The position numbers and the translations under genes were made by a program. From positions 151,478,501-151,542,500 of the forward strand of contig JASDFA010000016.1 of the NCBI GenBank assembly GCA_035772735.1: a DNA stretch of 64,000 nucleotides, given 5' to 3'. This document shows positions 32,369 through 44,998 of this stretch, in pieces (the stretch's first letter is position 1; every line of letters begins with the position of its first letter). This DNA is from Datura wrightii (lineage: Eukaryota; Streptophyta; Magnoliopsida; Solanales; Solanaceae). The notes beneath the pieces were generated by a model that saw nothing but the letters and a program-made list of their open reading frames with translations, made no database searches and had not been told where the DNA came from.

Positions 32369-33870
32369 TAGCTACGTACAATACGTACTGAATTATGTGG
32401 TGATACATAATCTCTAACATGCTCTGCTGAGTCTCATACCGTACATGATACACCGCTTCTACGGCCTAATAATATCTCCTGCCCTAACTTATCATTTCCT
32501 TAGACTTTCATCCCATTCTAGATGTAACAACATATGAGCTTAATCATGGCCTGCTATTGGCATTCCGCCACTATTACAATGTGGGTCCACACCCGAGCCT
32601 TGTGGCCTTACTTGGCATTATATTGAGAGCCCATGACTGTCTGCTGGGCCTTATCTCTAGGCCACACTAGATTAGAATTGTTGTATCAGTAATTTCTTAA
32701 CTTCTCCATAAGCGGACATACTGCGGTATTCTGAACCGCAATCTTACTATCAGCCCAAGCTTAATCCTTAATACGATATTCTATCAATCCGGGGGTAATC
32801 CTAATTTCCCCACAAAATCTGACATTCCTGCTTCTTCCCCTCATCTTGCTTAAGCTGAACTCTGGGGTTCAAGGTACCTGCTTTTCATTGTTAATAATAT
32901 TACTGGTCAAGTATCAGTTCATACTTCCCTTGACTTGCAGTCAGACCTATCTGATTCACATGACCTCTCACCCTTTCGATATCACAACTGAATCATATCT
33001 ATAATCTTTCAGGTATATCTTACTGTCTATTAGCGTATATGGAGGACTTGGCCTTTTTTTGACTCAAATTTGACTATTACTAGGCATTCATTACTGACAG
33101 GTCTTTTACCCCTGCTTCGGGTAAGCTAACAGTCTTACTTTCTCTACTGGCTTATTATCATAAGGGTCTGCACTACTCACGTAATTATAGGGGCTCTTTA
33201 TAATTTCTAACACTTACTGCTTGATTTGGCAACCTCACCTCAAGTCTTATGCCCCTTACGGAATATAGTCTTTAAGCTGAATCAGGTCAAGAGGTGGGAA
33301 TACCCTTTTCTTATTGCTATAATACGAAGACATGGAACTGTACTACATCTGAAAAGACGGATATGGGAACCCTGCATTTTCCTCTCTTTTTTTTTCACTT
33401 ATCTGATAGTCTGATATTGTCTGATATCTTAATCAGATCTTATATATCTAATAAATAAGTCAACTCGTATGTACATTATACTTCTGACTTCCTATTCTGA
33501 CGTTATCAACGTATATTGGGAATAGTACCGATAAATGTATCACGCTGGGAGGTCTCTGGTACCTCTTCTTGCTGCTGTAGTTATCATGTAACTTGCTGAT
33601 GCCCACTTCTGTTGCTATATCTGATCTTCTGCCTGTGATAGGGTAATGCTGATCTGCCTTTGTATCTGTAATCAAAGAATACGGTAAGTTTTTAGGGACT
33701 CAACCCTATACTGTACCGCTCTAAAGCACGACCTACTGAGAAGGAAGGGTAACCATCCTATCATGCCTCGCAGCCTCCTGCCTATAGTATGTGGTGCACG
33801 ACACATCCATAGACAAGACTCTACTTAGCACGGCTTGCAGACTCCCTGGGACACGACCTGCTCTGATACC
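31096..33870 (-). other. Unrecognised noncoding filler of F3a, then leader
   Basis: Where RT, protease and gag should be, I see no reading frame and no similarity to F1, F2 or F3b. Composition is moderately AT-rich with a TA microsatellite at 32305-32365. The final part (about 33670-33870) matches the F3b leader at 61420-61610, including GTATGTGGTGCAC and CGGCTTGCAGACTCCCTGGG. The filler could be a decayed pol, captured DNA or a non-autonomous family's body. Confidence 0.5.
32305..32365. repeat. TA microsatellite
   Basis: About 30 uninterrupted TA units. It creates a spurious Tyr-Ile frame on the plus strand. Confidence 0.97.
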
Positions 33871-33875
33871 AAGTT

Positions 33876-35762
33876 TGTCACGCCCCGCCTTGGGGGGTAT
33901 GAATGGCACCTGGTGTCCTAGTAGGATCTAGACTGTTAACTGGTGAGCCTAGGCACAACTGGTGCCTGGCTAGCTCTAACTCAAATTTCTCGAAACAACG
34001 GGCTATATAACGACTGTAAACACAGCCTCTGGCCAACTGGCCTATAGCCACTTGTACCTGTAATAACAGCTAACCAGAAACATGTCAATGTAAGGGAGCC
34101 TATGCGGGCCGACAAGGCCACCATGCTGTCTAGTTGTCTGTAACTCAACAATAACATGCTAAATAATTACGTGACCGGCAAGGTCACCACTACTGATTGG
34201 TTATGGCCACACACGGCCAACAGGAACTGAAATACTAACTAACTATAACAAACTGCACGGCCTCACACGACCGGCTCAACTGACCACAGGGAAATATATA
34301 CAGACTACAAGCCTCTAGGAATGACAATAGGAATGATCGGGACAGGGCCCAGACCTACCCGTACTGTACAACAAAAGAAAATGAAATACACCTCTGAATA
34401 TCAAACTCCGGATGACAGGAGTTGATAACTCTGTGCTGGCTAGGATCACGAGGGATCGACTCCTCGTCTGTAAGTACCTGCAGGCAAGTAATGCAGTGCC
34501 CCACTAGGCGTCAGTACCACTGGTACTGAGTATGCAAAGCAACTGAAATGAATTACAACAGTAACATGACAAATAAGCAGAAAGTAGCTGAGTCTATCTA
34601 GCTGAGGATAACTGGGGAGAGTTTATTTATTCTATAACGAAACTGAGCGTACCTGATGTCGTGTCGTCCTACTGTCTATCAGTATCTAATAGCACATAGA
34701 AATATACATAATAATACACACAATACCTGACCGACCCCCATAAGCCAGAAGGTGCCAACCAACATAACAATCTATTTACCCCTACCCGGGTCTAAACAAA
34801 TCAAAAATAAGTCACTCCACTCATCTGACAACTGTGAGCTCCTCCTACCGGCCCCCTTGGGTGCGTAGCTCAGGCCTTGGCCTCTGACAATAAACTGTGT
34901 CTGAGTCTGAAGACTCCTGCCTCTGGGCGCAAGCGCTCACGGGGTAATCTACTGTTGTATCTGTGACTGAAACTGCCCCTGGGTGCAAGCACGCAACAGG
35001 GTACCTTTATAAAAATTTGTATGTGAAACTGCCCCCGGCCACAAGCGCACACAGAGTAATCTGCCCCTGTAAACAAGGTAATCTGGATCTGCACAAAGTA
35101 AACTGAACTGCATTCAATACTCTAGCTATTTCTCCCAACTGCATTCATGTATACGCTAATTAATACTAAATATAGCTTTATTCTAAAGAACGATGTCACT
35201 TTCGATATAATTGTAGCCTAAGCTTAGGGTTATCAAAAGACGGTCGAAAACTCACTATTTTTCAGAAGTCCAGAAGGGAGAAGTATTCACTTCACAGCTA
35301 GGAGCACATAGACACTAGTTTGGAGCAATTCTACTTACCTTAGCTCGGTAGCTCGACGATTCGTCGGCCGTATTTCGCGAAACAAAATCCGTAGGAATGC
35401 TCCCTGCTGCTAAATACCTCGGTACCTGAGGTTAATTTGAGTTTGGACCGCGTTTGACAGTGTAATCAGAAGGAAATTATCAAATAATCCTCGTTCCTCT
35501 TTCTCTCTGCTTACCCTCTGTTTTTCACTGGAAATTATAAGAAACTTTAATGAAAAATCGAAGTTGGAGGCTTTATATAATTGGGACTTATAAGTCGCAT
35601 TCCTGGAATGCGATTTATAAGTCGCATTTTGCCTTGCGATGCGCCGACTTGGCGCTTGTCCGATCTTTCCCCGGGCCTTTTTCTAGCATGTATGATTTTC
35701 AAATACTCTTAACCAACACGCGAATAGGCCATCTATATGCCGGGAATTTACAGGGTGTAACA
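33876..35762 (-). repeat. F3a 5' LTR with internal deletion
   Basis: Plus-strand TGTCACGCCCCGCC to CAGGGTGTAACA. Compared with F3b (53654-56339) and with 27850-28540 it lacks about 700 bases at 35111, where AACTGAACTGC joins ATTCAATACTC. Its palindrome block at 35588-35655 has one CGCATTC-GAATGCG hairpin, against two in the partner LTR. CTTTATATAA (TATA, minus) is at 35571-35580. Confidence 0.83.
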
Positions 35763-37395
35763 GCTTCCTTCCACACCCATACCCAATTTCTATCAAACAT
35801 GATGAATTGCTTATGTTCAAGTATGGGGTTTCTACCCAATTGCATTATTCTTCAACTACACATGGGTATGATTAAATTATAGTTATATTGATGAATTGTG
35901 AAGCTTGGGTAGATTTTAAATTGTTTCCAATCCAAATTGTGATTTTTAACTTATGAAATTGAAAGCCCATGGATGAGAAGTTCATGAAAGAAGAGATTGA
36001 TGTTGAATATATGATGATGATGAGATTTAATAATGAAAAGCATGTTTCTAAAGATACCCATGATTATGATGTTGTTTTCAAAATAAAATGCGTAGATCTT
36101 AGTATGATAAAACTTTGGGCAATTCCCACATGATGATTTTCCCGACATAAGCTTACCACATTGTTTGAAGTGAAGTTTCCCAATTTCTCATAAATTATAG
36201 CTTGTGGTATGTTTAGTTAAATATTTCTACATGTAGATTACCACATGATTTGGAGTAGATGTTCCAATCTATGATATAACTTGTGGTATGTTTCGAAATA
36301 AAGCTTCTGATATGCATGAATTCATAATTAAGATGTGTGTCATTATTGAGCTTTATCAAGGGACAATATTGAGTTATGCATGATTTCATGTTGAGCTTTG
36401 TCAATAGATGATGTTGCACTTCATCAATAGACTATGTTGATCTTCGTTATATACGATATTGAGCATTGCATGTTTTTGGAAGAAGAGTCTAGCACTGAGC
36501 GGGTTAAGGGTCAATCACCCTATACCCCTGAACTACGCTCCAACGTAGGTTTATACTATTATATTATTGGGACCTCCTTTGTGAGCTATCCCTGGCCCGA
36601 TTTGCCCTTAAGCTTGATACCGATATCATGGTATTGTCCATCGCCCTAGAAAGGTTATGGATAGCTCTACCCACTTGAGTGTGATAGTTGGGACCACGTA
36701 AGCTCTATAGTGGTATGTCGGTTAAGTGACGAGTCTCCCACTTTCTATATCATTCATATTTGCATATTCATTACTCACGATGATTACTTATACATGCATG
36801 TTCAGAAAGCCAGGTTTGACTCATTGTTCAACTTTTGATATAAATGTTATGTTTCAACTTTGAGTTATTCGAGTCAATCATTATACTTAAAAGCTTATGA
36901 TCTATTATGAAATGTTTGAAATGATTTATTTTACTTAAGCGGTTTTATTCACCTTGCATACTCGGTGCATTCCACGTACTGACCGCATACTTTCTATGTT
37001 GCATCATGAAATGATGCAGGACCCAGTTTTTAGGTTCAGCCCCGTTCGTATTCGCTGTTCAGGGTTAGCACCTTCTTATTTGGTGAGTCCTCATCTTTCA
37101 AGGACTATACCTTCAGTTGTTTTAGATTTCCTTTCATTTCCAATATTGTTGAGCTAGTTGAGGGTGTTGTCCCATCAGCTCATCCAGATTAGAGGCTTAT
37201 CAGACTTTGATGTGTATTTAGCTTTCGATATTTATTCTGTTGTTATATCAGGTTTGACTTCAGCTAAGTTTATAATTATATTTTCTTCATGTTTATTGAA
37301 TGAGTTAGTTGAATGCTTATGCCATGGGTCGACTTGGGTCTCTCGGGGTCCCTTGTCCCATGTCTACGATCCGGGTCTACGCTCGGGTCATGAGA
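35763..37395 (+). repeat. F2 5' LTR, second piece
   Basis: Aligns with 43247-44993: CACACCCAT at 35774, the ATGATGATGATGAGATTTAAT stretch, and the end CGGGTCATGAGA where the usual CA is GA. Noncoding. Confidence 0.83.
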
Positions 37396-37399
37396 AACT

Positions 37400-37412
37400 T
37401 GGTATCAGAGCC
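37400..37412 (+). other. Primer binding site of F2, initiator-Met tRNA
   Basis: TGGTATCAGAGCC five bases after the LTR end. Confidence 0.88.
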
Positions 37413-37605
37413 ATAGGTTTGATGTTCCCTAGGGAGTTTGAGAGCCACGTTAGGTAGAGTCTTTTTCATGGGTGTGAAGCGCGTCACACTTATGACGAAG
37501 AGGCTACTAGATGTTTTAGGAAATGTTCCCTTCTTTCATGATCTATGTCATATGATGAAAAGCCTTTCTATCCTTCTAATTCGTGCTATTCGTGATTGCA
37601 GAATC

Positions 37606-38800
37606 ATGGCTCCTCAAAGGATGAATGGAAGGAGGAATGGAGGTGGTGAGGGCCATGAGGATGGAAACGGTCATGAGCATTAGCCAGCCCCACAAGTTCA
37701 GGAGCCTCAGGCACCGGAGCAGGACACTCATGCTGAGTTCCGAGCTTCCATTTAGATGCTTACGCAGGCCTTGACCGCTCAGGTCAATTAGATGCTTAGT
37801 GGCGACCAGAGACTAAGACTTCTTGAGGATGAACCCGCCAGAGTTTCTGGGGTCCAAGGTAGATGAGGACCCGCAAGATTTCATTGATGAGATTGTCAAG
37901 ATCACCCAGGTTATTGGGGTGAGTAGTGTTGAGTGCGCAGAGTTGGCCTCCTACCAGTTGAAAGGGGTTGTGCATATTTTGTTCTGCTAGTGGAAGGACA
38001 ACAGGGTCGCAGGAGTCGGCCCGATCACATGGAAGGATTTTCAGGTTGCATTCCTAGATTGGTTCTTCCCTTGAGAGATGAGGGAGTTGAAAGCAGCTGA
38101 ATTTGTGAATTTGAAGCAAGGAAGGATGACTCTTCAGGAGTACGCCCTTGAGTTCACCCGCCTATCTAAGTATGCCTCGGAGTTAGTGGCCGACTAGCGG
38201 GTGCGAGTGAGAAGATTTGTGCATGGTATAGTAGGATATTTGGACAAGGACTGCAGGACAGCTATGCTCCATCAGGACATGGACTTCCCTTGCATTGTAT
38301 AGTATACTCAATAGATGGAGGCGGAACATTCGAGTGAGAGAGAGGCCAAGAGGGCCAGGACTGAGGACCACCGATTCTCTTAGCAGAGGTCTGGTGGTGG
38401 GCACTAGCAGCAGAACCACCATAGATCATCAACCCCAATATCTTCAGCACTGAGTATGCAATCTTAGCCCAGACATGATTAGAGAGGCCGAGTGTCAGGC
38501 TCGAGGGGTCATAGCAGTAGACCCGCAAACTCTAGCATTCCATCTTGTCGCAGCTGCAGACGAGGGCACACAGGCCAGTGCTTGGCGGGGTCAGGAGCTT
38601 GTTTTGGATGTGGGCAACCTGGACACATGCTCAGAGATTGTCCCTCTATGAGACAGGACCAGGATAGGGGCTGAGGCCCAACTTCTAGTTTAGCAGCCTC
38701 TCCCCCACACACAACACATCAGGGGTCATCTACTTGCACAGCTGGCGGGAAGCGCCAAAACAGATTCTATGCCTTAGACACTCGTTAGGAGCAGGAGCCC
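37606..38800 (+). pseudogene. F2 gag
   Basis: ATG at 37606 (MAPQRMNGRRNGGGEGHED). It is soon stopped by TAG at 37681 and again later; many stops sit where F1 or the family has Gln. Core segments remain: ASYQLKGVVHI (37950s) and ELKAAEFVNLKQGRMTLQEY (38090s). An intact CCHC knuckle, CFGCGQPGHMLRDC, lies at about 38600-38641, better kept than in F1. Confidence 0.82.
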
Positions 38801-40185
38801 TCACTAGATGTAGTCATTGGTATGTTGAGAGTTTTTCATGTTGATGTTTATTCTTTGTTAGATTAGGGGAATACCTTGTATTTTGTGACACCTTATGCAG
38901 CCAGTAGCTTCGGAGTCAGTCCTGATGTCTTATCAGATCCCTTCTCAGTTTTACTTTAGTAGGTGACTCAATTATAGCTAGACGGGTGTATAAAGATTTC
39001 CCGGTCTCAATTCTTCATAGGGTCACCTCAGCAGACTTGATAGAGTTAGTCATTATCGATTTTGATGTTATTCTCGGCATGGATTGGTTATTTGCATGCT
39101 ATGCTTCAGTTAATTGTAGGACCCGGTCAGTAGAGTTCAGATTTTCAGGTGAGCCTGTCTTAGAAGGGGAGGGTAGTTCAGCTATGCCTGTAGGTCGATT
39201 TATTTCCTACCTTAAGGCCAGGAAGATGATTTCTAAGGGTTGTTTGTACCATCTAGTTAGGGTTAAGGATGTGGAGTTCGACACCCCGACTATCCAGTCC
39301 GTACCTGCAGTACGTGAGTATCCAGAGGTCTTGGGTCTTCCCTGATGATTTGCTAGGTGTCCCTCCCGAGCGGGAGATTTATTTTGGTATAGATCTTCTC
39401 CCTGACATGCAACCTATATCTATTTTGCCTTACAGAATGGATTTAGCTGAGCTAAAAGAGTAGAAGGATCAGTTGAAGGACCTGTTAGATAAGGGCTTTA
39501 TCAGTCCGAGTAAGTCTCCATGGGGTGTACCAGTGTTATTTGTCCGGAAAAAGGATGGTTCGCTTTGGATGTGCATTGACTATCGACAGTAGAGCAAGGT
39601 CACCGTCAAGAACAAATATCCTTTACCCAGGATCAATGATTTGTTTGACCAGATTCAGGGTGCCAATTATTTCTCCAAGATAGATCTCAGGTCCGAGTAT
39701 CACCAACTCAGGGTTCGGGAGAGTGACATCCCGAAAACCGCTTTCAGAACTCGGAATGGTTACTACGAATTTGTTGTTATGTATTTTGGACTAACCAATG
39801 CCCTTGCAGATTTTATGGATCTAATGAACAGGGTGTTCAAGGAATATTTGGACATGTTTGTGATTGTGTTAATTGATGATATCCTTATATACTCTCAGAG
39901 CAAGGAGGAGCATGCTGCCCACTTAAGAATAGTGCTTCAGACCCTCAAGGATCATTAGTTGTATGCAAAGTTTAGCAAATGTGAGTTTTTGTTGGACTCA
40001 GTGGAATTTCTAGGCCATGTGGTATCAAGTGAGGGCATAAAAGTAGACTTTCAAAAGTTCGAGGCAGTAAAGAACTGGCCTAGGCTAGTGAACCCATCGG
40101 ATATCAGGAGCTTCTTTGGGTTTAGCGGGTTACTATTGGAGATTCGTGGAGGGTTTTTCATCTATTTCCTCACCATTGACTAAGT
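38801..40185 (+). pseudogene. F2 protease and reverse transcriptase
   Basis: The protease C-terminal half at 38986-39345 contains DFDVILGMDWLFACYASVNC. The RT frame runs from about 39480 with WGVPVLFVRKKDGSLWMCID (39520s), FSKIDLRSEYHQLRVRE and LTNALADFMDLMN. The catalytic box is LIDDILIYS near 39870-39897, keeping both Asp. The thumb LDSVEFLGHVVSSEGIKVD follows. Stops occur at 39462, 39590 and 39957 (CAG to TAG in DH-stop-LYA) and a frameshift near 39335. Nevertheless RT is complete in extent. Confidence 0.85.
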
Positions 40186-42215
40186 TGACTTAGAAGAAGG
40201 CGAAGTTTCAATGGTCGAAGGCTTATGAGAAAAGCTTCCAAGAGTTGAAGACCCGACTTATTTTAGCACCAATGTTGACCCTGCCTGAGGGTATCGATGG
40301 TTTTGTGGTGTATTTTGATGCTTAGTGAGTCGGACTTGGATGTGTGTTGATGCTGCATGGGAAAGTGATAGCATATGCCTCGAGACAGTTGAAAGTTCAT
40401 GAAAAGAATTACCCGACCCATGATATTGAATAGGCTGCGGTGGTGTTTGCATTGAAGATATGGAGGAATTACCTTTACGGGGTCCATGTGGATGTACTCA
40501 CGGATCACAAGAGCTTGCAATATGTGTTCATGCAGAAACACCTCAATCTTTAGCAAAGGAGGTGGTTGGAGCTACTTAAGGACTATGATATGAGTGTCCT
40601 TTACCACCCGGATAAGGCTAATGTGGTAGCAGAAGCACTTAGTAGACTCTCTATAGAGAGCGTGTCCCACGTGGATGAGGGAAAGAAAGAGTTGGTGAAA
40701 GATGTCCATCGACTTGCGAGGATGGGAGTCAGATTGGTCGACTCGACTGATGTCGGTGTTGTGCAAAACGGATCAGAATCTTGGTGGTTGATGTTAAATC
40801 TAGACAAGATGAGGACCCGATTTTAAAGCTGAAGGAAACCGTTTGAAGTCAAAAGGTGGAGGTTTTCTCCCAAGGGGGGATGGTTTAATGCGGTATCAGG
40901 GTCATCTATGTGTTCTAGATGTCGATAATTTAAGGGATCGGATATTGCATGGGAACATGGATCCAAGTATTCTATCCATACGGGTACTACCAAGATGTAT
41001 CATGACTTGCGGGAAATATATTGGTGGAACGGCATGTACAAGGATATTGCAAAATTTGTTGCCAAATGCCCGAACTGTTAGCAAGTGAAAGTTGAGCATC
41101 AAAGGCCGGGAGGCATATTGCAGGATATTAACATTCCTACTTGGAAGTGGGAAGAGGTTAACATGGACTTCATTACTGGCCTACCTCGTACTCGCTGACA
41201 GTATGATTCCATTTGGGTGGTGGTCGACGCGTTGACCAAGGCTGCATACTTTCTACAGGTCAAAACCATAGATTCAGAGGATGATTATGCCAAGTTGTAT
41301 ATTTTGGAGTTGGTACGGCTTTATGGAGTTCCCTTGTCCATTATTTCAGACCGAGGTACTCAGTTTACCTCTCAGTTTTGGCAGTCTTTCCAAAAAGGGC
41401 TTGGGACTCAGGTTAATCTCAGCACGACATTTCATTCATAAATGGATGTCCAGGCAGAGCGGACAATTCAAACTCACGAGGACATATTGAGGGCTTGTGT
41501 GCTGGACTTTAAAGGTAGTTGGGATGATCACTTGCCTTTAATCGAGTTTGCTTACAATAATAGCTATCACTCTAGTATCCAAATGGCACCGTTCAAGGCT
41601 CTTTATAGGTGGAAGTGTAGATCTCCCATCAGATGGTTTGATGTTGGTGAGGCAGTTATGATAGGGCCTGACTCGGTACACGAGGCTATGGTGAAGGTTC
41701 AGCTGATAAGAGACAGGCTAAAAACTGCACATACTCGTCAAAAGTCATATGCGGATGTGAGAAGAAGAGATTTGGAGTTTGAGGTTGATGATTGGGTATT
41801 TCTAAAGGTATCTCCCATGAAGGGAGTCATGCGGTTTCAAAAGAAAGGAAAACTCAGTCCCTGCTATATTGATCCCTACCGGGTTATGAGAAGAGTTGGT
41901 AAGGTAGTGTATGAGTTGGACTTTCCCTCAGAGTTATCTTGAGTTCATCCTGTCTTTCATGTATAGCTCTTGAAAAAGTGCTTGGGTGATCAAGCTTTAG
42001 TAGTCCTAGTGGAAAGTGTTGGTGTGGGAGATACCCTCAATTACAAGTAAATTCCTGTTGCAATCTTGGATCGTCAGGTTCGGAGGCTGAGGAACAAAGA
42101 AGTAGCTTCGGTGAAGGTGTTATGGAGAAACCAGCATGTTGAGGGAGCACGTGGGAAGCCGAAGCGGCTATGATGGCTAAATGCACCCACTTATTCCCTA
42201 CTAGCTCAGTTTCAG
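40186..42215 (+). pseudogene. F2 RNase H, integrase and chromodomain
   Basis: RNase H spans about 40260-40680 (ASRQLKVHEKNYPTHD, VLTDHKSLQYVF, DYDMSVLYHPDKANVVA). The integrase zinc finger lies near 40960-41090, with a stop in NC-stop-QVKVEHQ. The core has NMDFITGLPRTR, ISDRGTQFTSQFWQSF and VQAERTIQ. The C-terminus (41442-41942) is a clean 166-codon frame to YELDFPSELS. A chromodomain remnant near 42045-42180 includes LDRQVRRLRNKEVASVKVLW. Stops and small deletions occur throughout. Confidence 0.85.
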
Positions 42216-42465
42216 TTTAAGGTATCAGTATTTTCCCTAATTATCTCATCAGTTTCATGTTCAGTTCATGTGCGCAAGTTTGAATTATGTTATTACAAAA
42301 TGTATGTGATGCCTGAATTCAGTTCAGCTATGTAGTTCTTTTCAGAGGTAGTCATTTGTCAGTTTTCGGTTAGAACACTCAGTATTTGCATATGATGATT
42401 GCATGTTTCTGTGTTTTCTGTGTGTTTCTAATATTCAAGGACGAGTGTCCCCAAGGGGGAGATAT

Positions 42466-44993
42466 TGTTATACCCCGGAAGCTCAAAGATCGGACCCGGG
42501 AGTTGAAATGGAAAATTGTGGAATTGATGTTGTAGACATAGGATGAGTCATGGGACAATTCGTGTGGAGACCCCACGAGTCGTCAAGTGACTCGTGGACA
42601 GGCCTGGAGTAAATGAAGAATCGAGGTCTCCATGAGGGAGAGAACGACTCGTGGTCAGCCACCACGACTCGTCATGTCACTCGTGGGGTGATGATGGAAT
42701 TAAATTAGAAGAAGCAACCAGTGTACCTAACGGATGGGACCCCACGAGTCGTGTCCAGTCCTAACGAATCGTGAGGTGAGTCGTGATCAAGAAAAATGGT
42801 TTTTTCATGAATGTTAAGGCAGTGTACCTGACGGGAGGTGACCATGAGTCGTGGCCACGGGGGACTTGTCATTAAGTGATCAGTTACGAGCCCCAGTAGA
42901 CATGTCATCCAGTGTACTTGATGAGCAACCTAACGGATCGTTGGCCCTGGTAACGAGTCATCAGTTCGTCCGTTAAGACCCCATAACAGTTATTTTCAGT
43001 GATTTTAGTAAGGGCTTTTCCGTAATTCCTAAGTTCTAGGGGCATATACTACGTCGTTTAAGGCTCATTTTAGTGGGTTTTTAGCAGGGGAAAAACCTAT
43101 CCTAAGCCATTATTCTCATGCATGCAAGTTTGAAGGTTTGAAGATGGGGTTCAAGGTGAAATTTCAAGATTTCCATTGGAATCTCAGCTCGGGCTATTAG
43201 AGGGTGTTAGAATTCACCATTTCCAGGTATGTAAGGCTATGAATGGGTGCTTCTTTCCACACCCATGCCCAATTTCTATCAAACATGATGAATTGCTTAT
43301 GGTCAAGTATGGAGTTTGTACCCAATTGCATTATTCTAAAATCTCTACACATGGGTATGATTAAATTATAGTTATATTGATGAATTGTGAAGCTTGGGTA
43401 GATTTTAAATTGTTTTCAATCCAAATTGTAATATCTAACTTATGAACTTGAATGCCCATGGATGAGAAGTTCATGAAAGAAGAGATTGATGTTGAATGTA
43501 TGATGATGATGAGATTTAATGATGAAAAACATGTTTCTAAAGCTACCCATGATTATGATGTTATTTTCAAAATAAAATGTGTAGATCCTAGTATGATAAT
43601 GATTTAGGCAATGCCCACATGATGATTTAAAGTGATTATTTTCCCTACATAAGCTTACCACATTATTTGAAGTGATGTTTCCAAATTTCTCATAAATTCT
43701 ATCTTGTGGTATGTTGAGTTAAAAATTTCTACATGTATCTTACCACATGATTTGGAATAGATGCTCCCACCTATGATTGAGCTGTGGTACGTTTTGAAAT
43801 AAAGCTTCTCATATGCATGAGTTCATAATTAAGATGTGTGTCATTATTGAGCTTTGTCAAGGGACAATGTTGAGCTTTGTTTCAAATGATGTTGAGTTAT
43901 GCATGATTTCATGTTGAGCTTCGTCAATAGACAATGTTGAGCTTCGTCAATAGATGATGTTGAGCTTCGTTATATACGGTGTAGAGCATTGCATGTTTTT
44001 GGGATAAGATTCTAGCATCGAGCAGGTTAAGGGTCGATCACCCTATACCCCAGAACTACGCGCCAACGTAGGTTGATACTATTATATTATTGGGACCTCC
44101 CTTTTGAGCAATCCCCGACCCAATTGGCCCTTAAGCTTAATATCGATATCATGGTATCGTCCATCTCCCTAGTAAAGTTATGGACAGCTCTACCCATTTA
44201 AGTGTGATAGTTGGGACTATATAAGCTCTATAGTGGTATGTCGGTTAAGTGACGAGTCTCCCACTGTCTGTATCATTAAGATTTGCATATTCATTATTCA
44301 TGATGATTACTTATGTATGCATGTTCAAAAAGCAAAGTTTGACTCATTATTCAGCCTTTGATATAAATGTTATGTTTCAGCTTTGAGTTATTAAAGTCAA
44401 TCATGATGTTCTAAAGCTATGCATGGTCATGTTATGATAAGAGTACGATTTTAGAATGAATGCATGCAGCCTTCTACTTACACTTTAAAGCTTATGATAT
44501 GTTATGAAATGTTTTAAATGATTTATTTTACTTAAGCGGTTTTACTCACCTTGCATACTCGATACATTTCATGTTCTGACCGCATACTTTCTATGTTGCA
44601 TCATTTCATGATGCAGGACCCGGTTCTAAAGTTTAGCTCTGTTCGTAGTCGTTGTTCAGAGTCAGCACCTGCTTATTTGGTGAGTCCTCATCTTTCGAGG
44701 ACTAGAGCTTTAGTTGTTTTAGATGTCCTTTCAGTTCCAGTATTCTTGCGCTAGTTGGGGGTGTTATCCCATCAACTTGTCCAGATTAGAGGCTTATCAG
44801 ACATAGATGTGTATTCAAGTTCAGATATTTATTCTGTTGTTATATTAAGTTTGACTTCCGCGGAGTTTATAATTATGTTTTCTTCATGTTTATTGAATGA
44901 TTTAGTTGAATGCTTATGCCATGGGTCGACTTGGGGTCTCTCGGGGTCCCTTTTCCCGTGTCTACGATCCGGGTCTACGCTCGGGTTGTGACT
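42466..44993 (+). repeat. 3' LTR of F2
   Basis: 2,528 bp from TGTTATACCCCGG to GGTTGTGACT. This is the complete reference for F2 LTRs in the window. R/U5 (about 43060-44990) is AT-rich and noncoding. The duplication GTTAT follows at 44994-44998. Confidence 0.88.
42545..43059 (+). promoter_or_regulatory. F2 LTR promoter: three tandem units with ACGAGTCGT palindromes
   Basis: The block 42545-42985 contains CCCCACGAGTCGTCAAGTGA, AACGACTCGTGGTCAGCC, CACGACTCGTCATGTCACTC and CCACGAGTCGTGTCC. Units starting CAGTGTACCTAACGG, CAGTGTACCTGACGG and CAGTGTACTTGATGAG begin at 42719, 42820 and 42910, a spacing of about 90-100 bases. ACTACGTCGTTT at 43048-43059 marks the conserved start region; a TATA box is only weakly present (CATATACT). 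Confidence 0.65.
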
Positions 44994-44998
44994 GTTAT

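Larger units (their letters stand above)
27766..35762 (-). mobile_element. Chromovirus F3a nested in the F2 LTR, truncated and rearranged
   Basis: Minus strand: 5' LTR 33876-35762, primer site TTGGTATCAGAG (33861-33872), leader, about 2.8 kb of unrecognised noncoding sequence, integrase and chromodomain remnants (29483-31095), polypurine tract AAAGGGGGGAGAATG (29213-29227), 3' LTR truncated at 27766. Gag, protease and RT are absent. Because the left end is truncated together with F2 sequence, no target duplication can be seen. One deletion probably spanned the junction. Confidence 0.8.
27661..44993 (+). mobile_element. Chromovirus F2 (Tekay/Del type), inserted in F1 integrase
   Basis: 5' LTR in two pieces (27661-27765 and 35763-37395) around F3a. 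Then a primer site, gag-pol 37606-42215, polypurine tract CCAAGGGGGAGATAT (42451-42465) and 3' LTR 42466-44993. The target duplication GTTAT is at 27656-27660 and 44994-44998. LTR ends have drifted (5' TG to TA, 3' CA to CT). It is close to F1 in protein sequence but has a distinct LTR start, TGTTATACCCCGG. Confidence 0.88.

Noticed and set aside
32199..32417. 72-codon frame with Tyr-Ile repeats
   Set aside because: Created by the TA microsatellite at 32305-32365.
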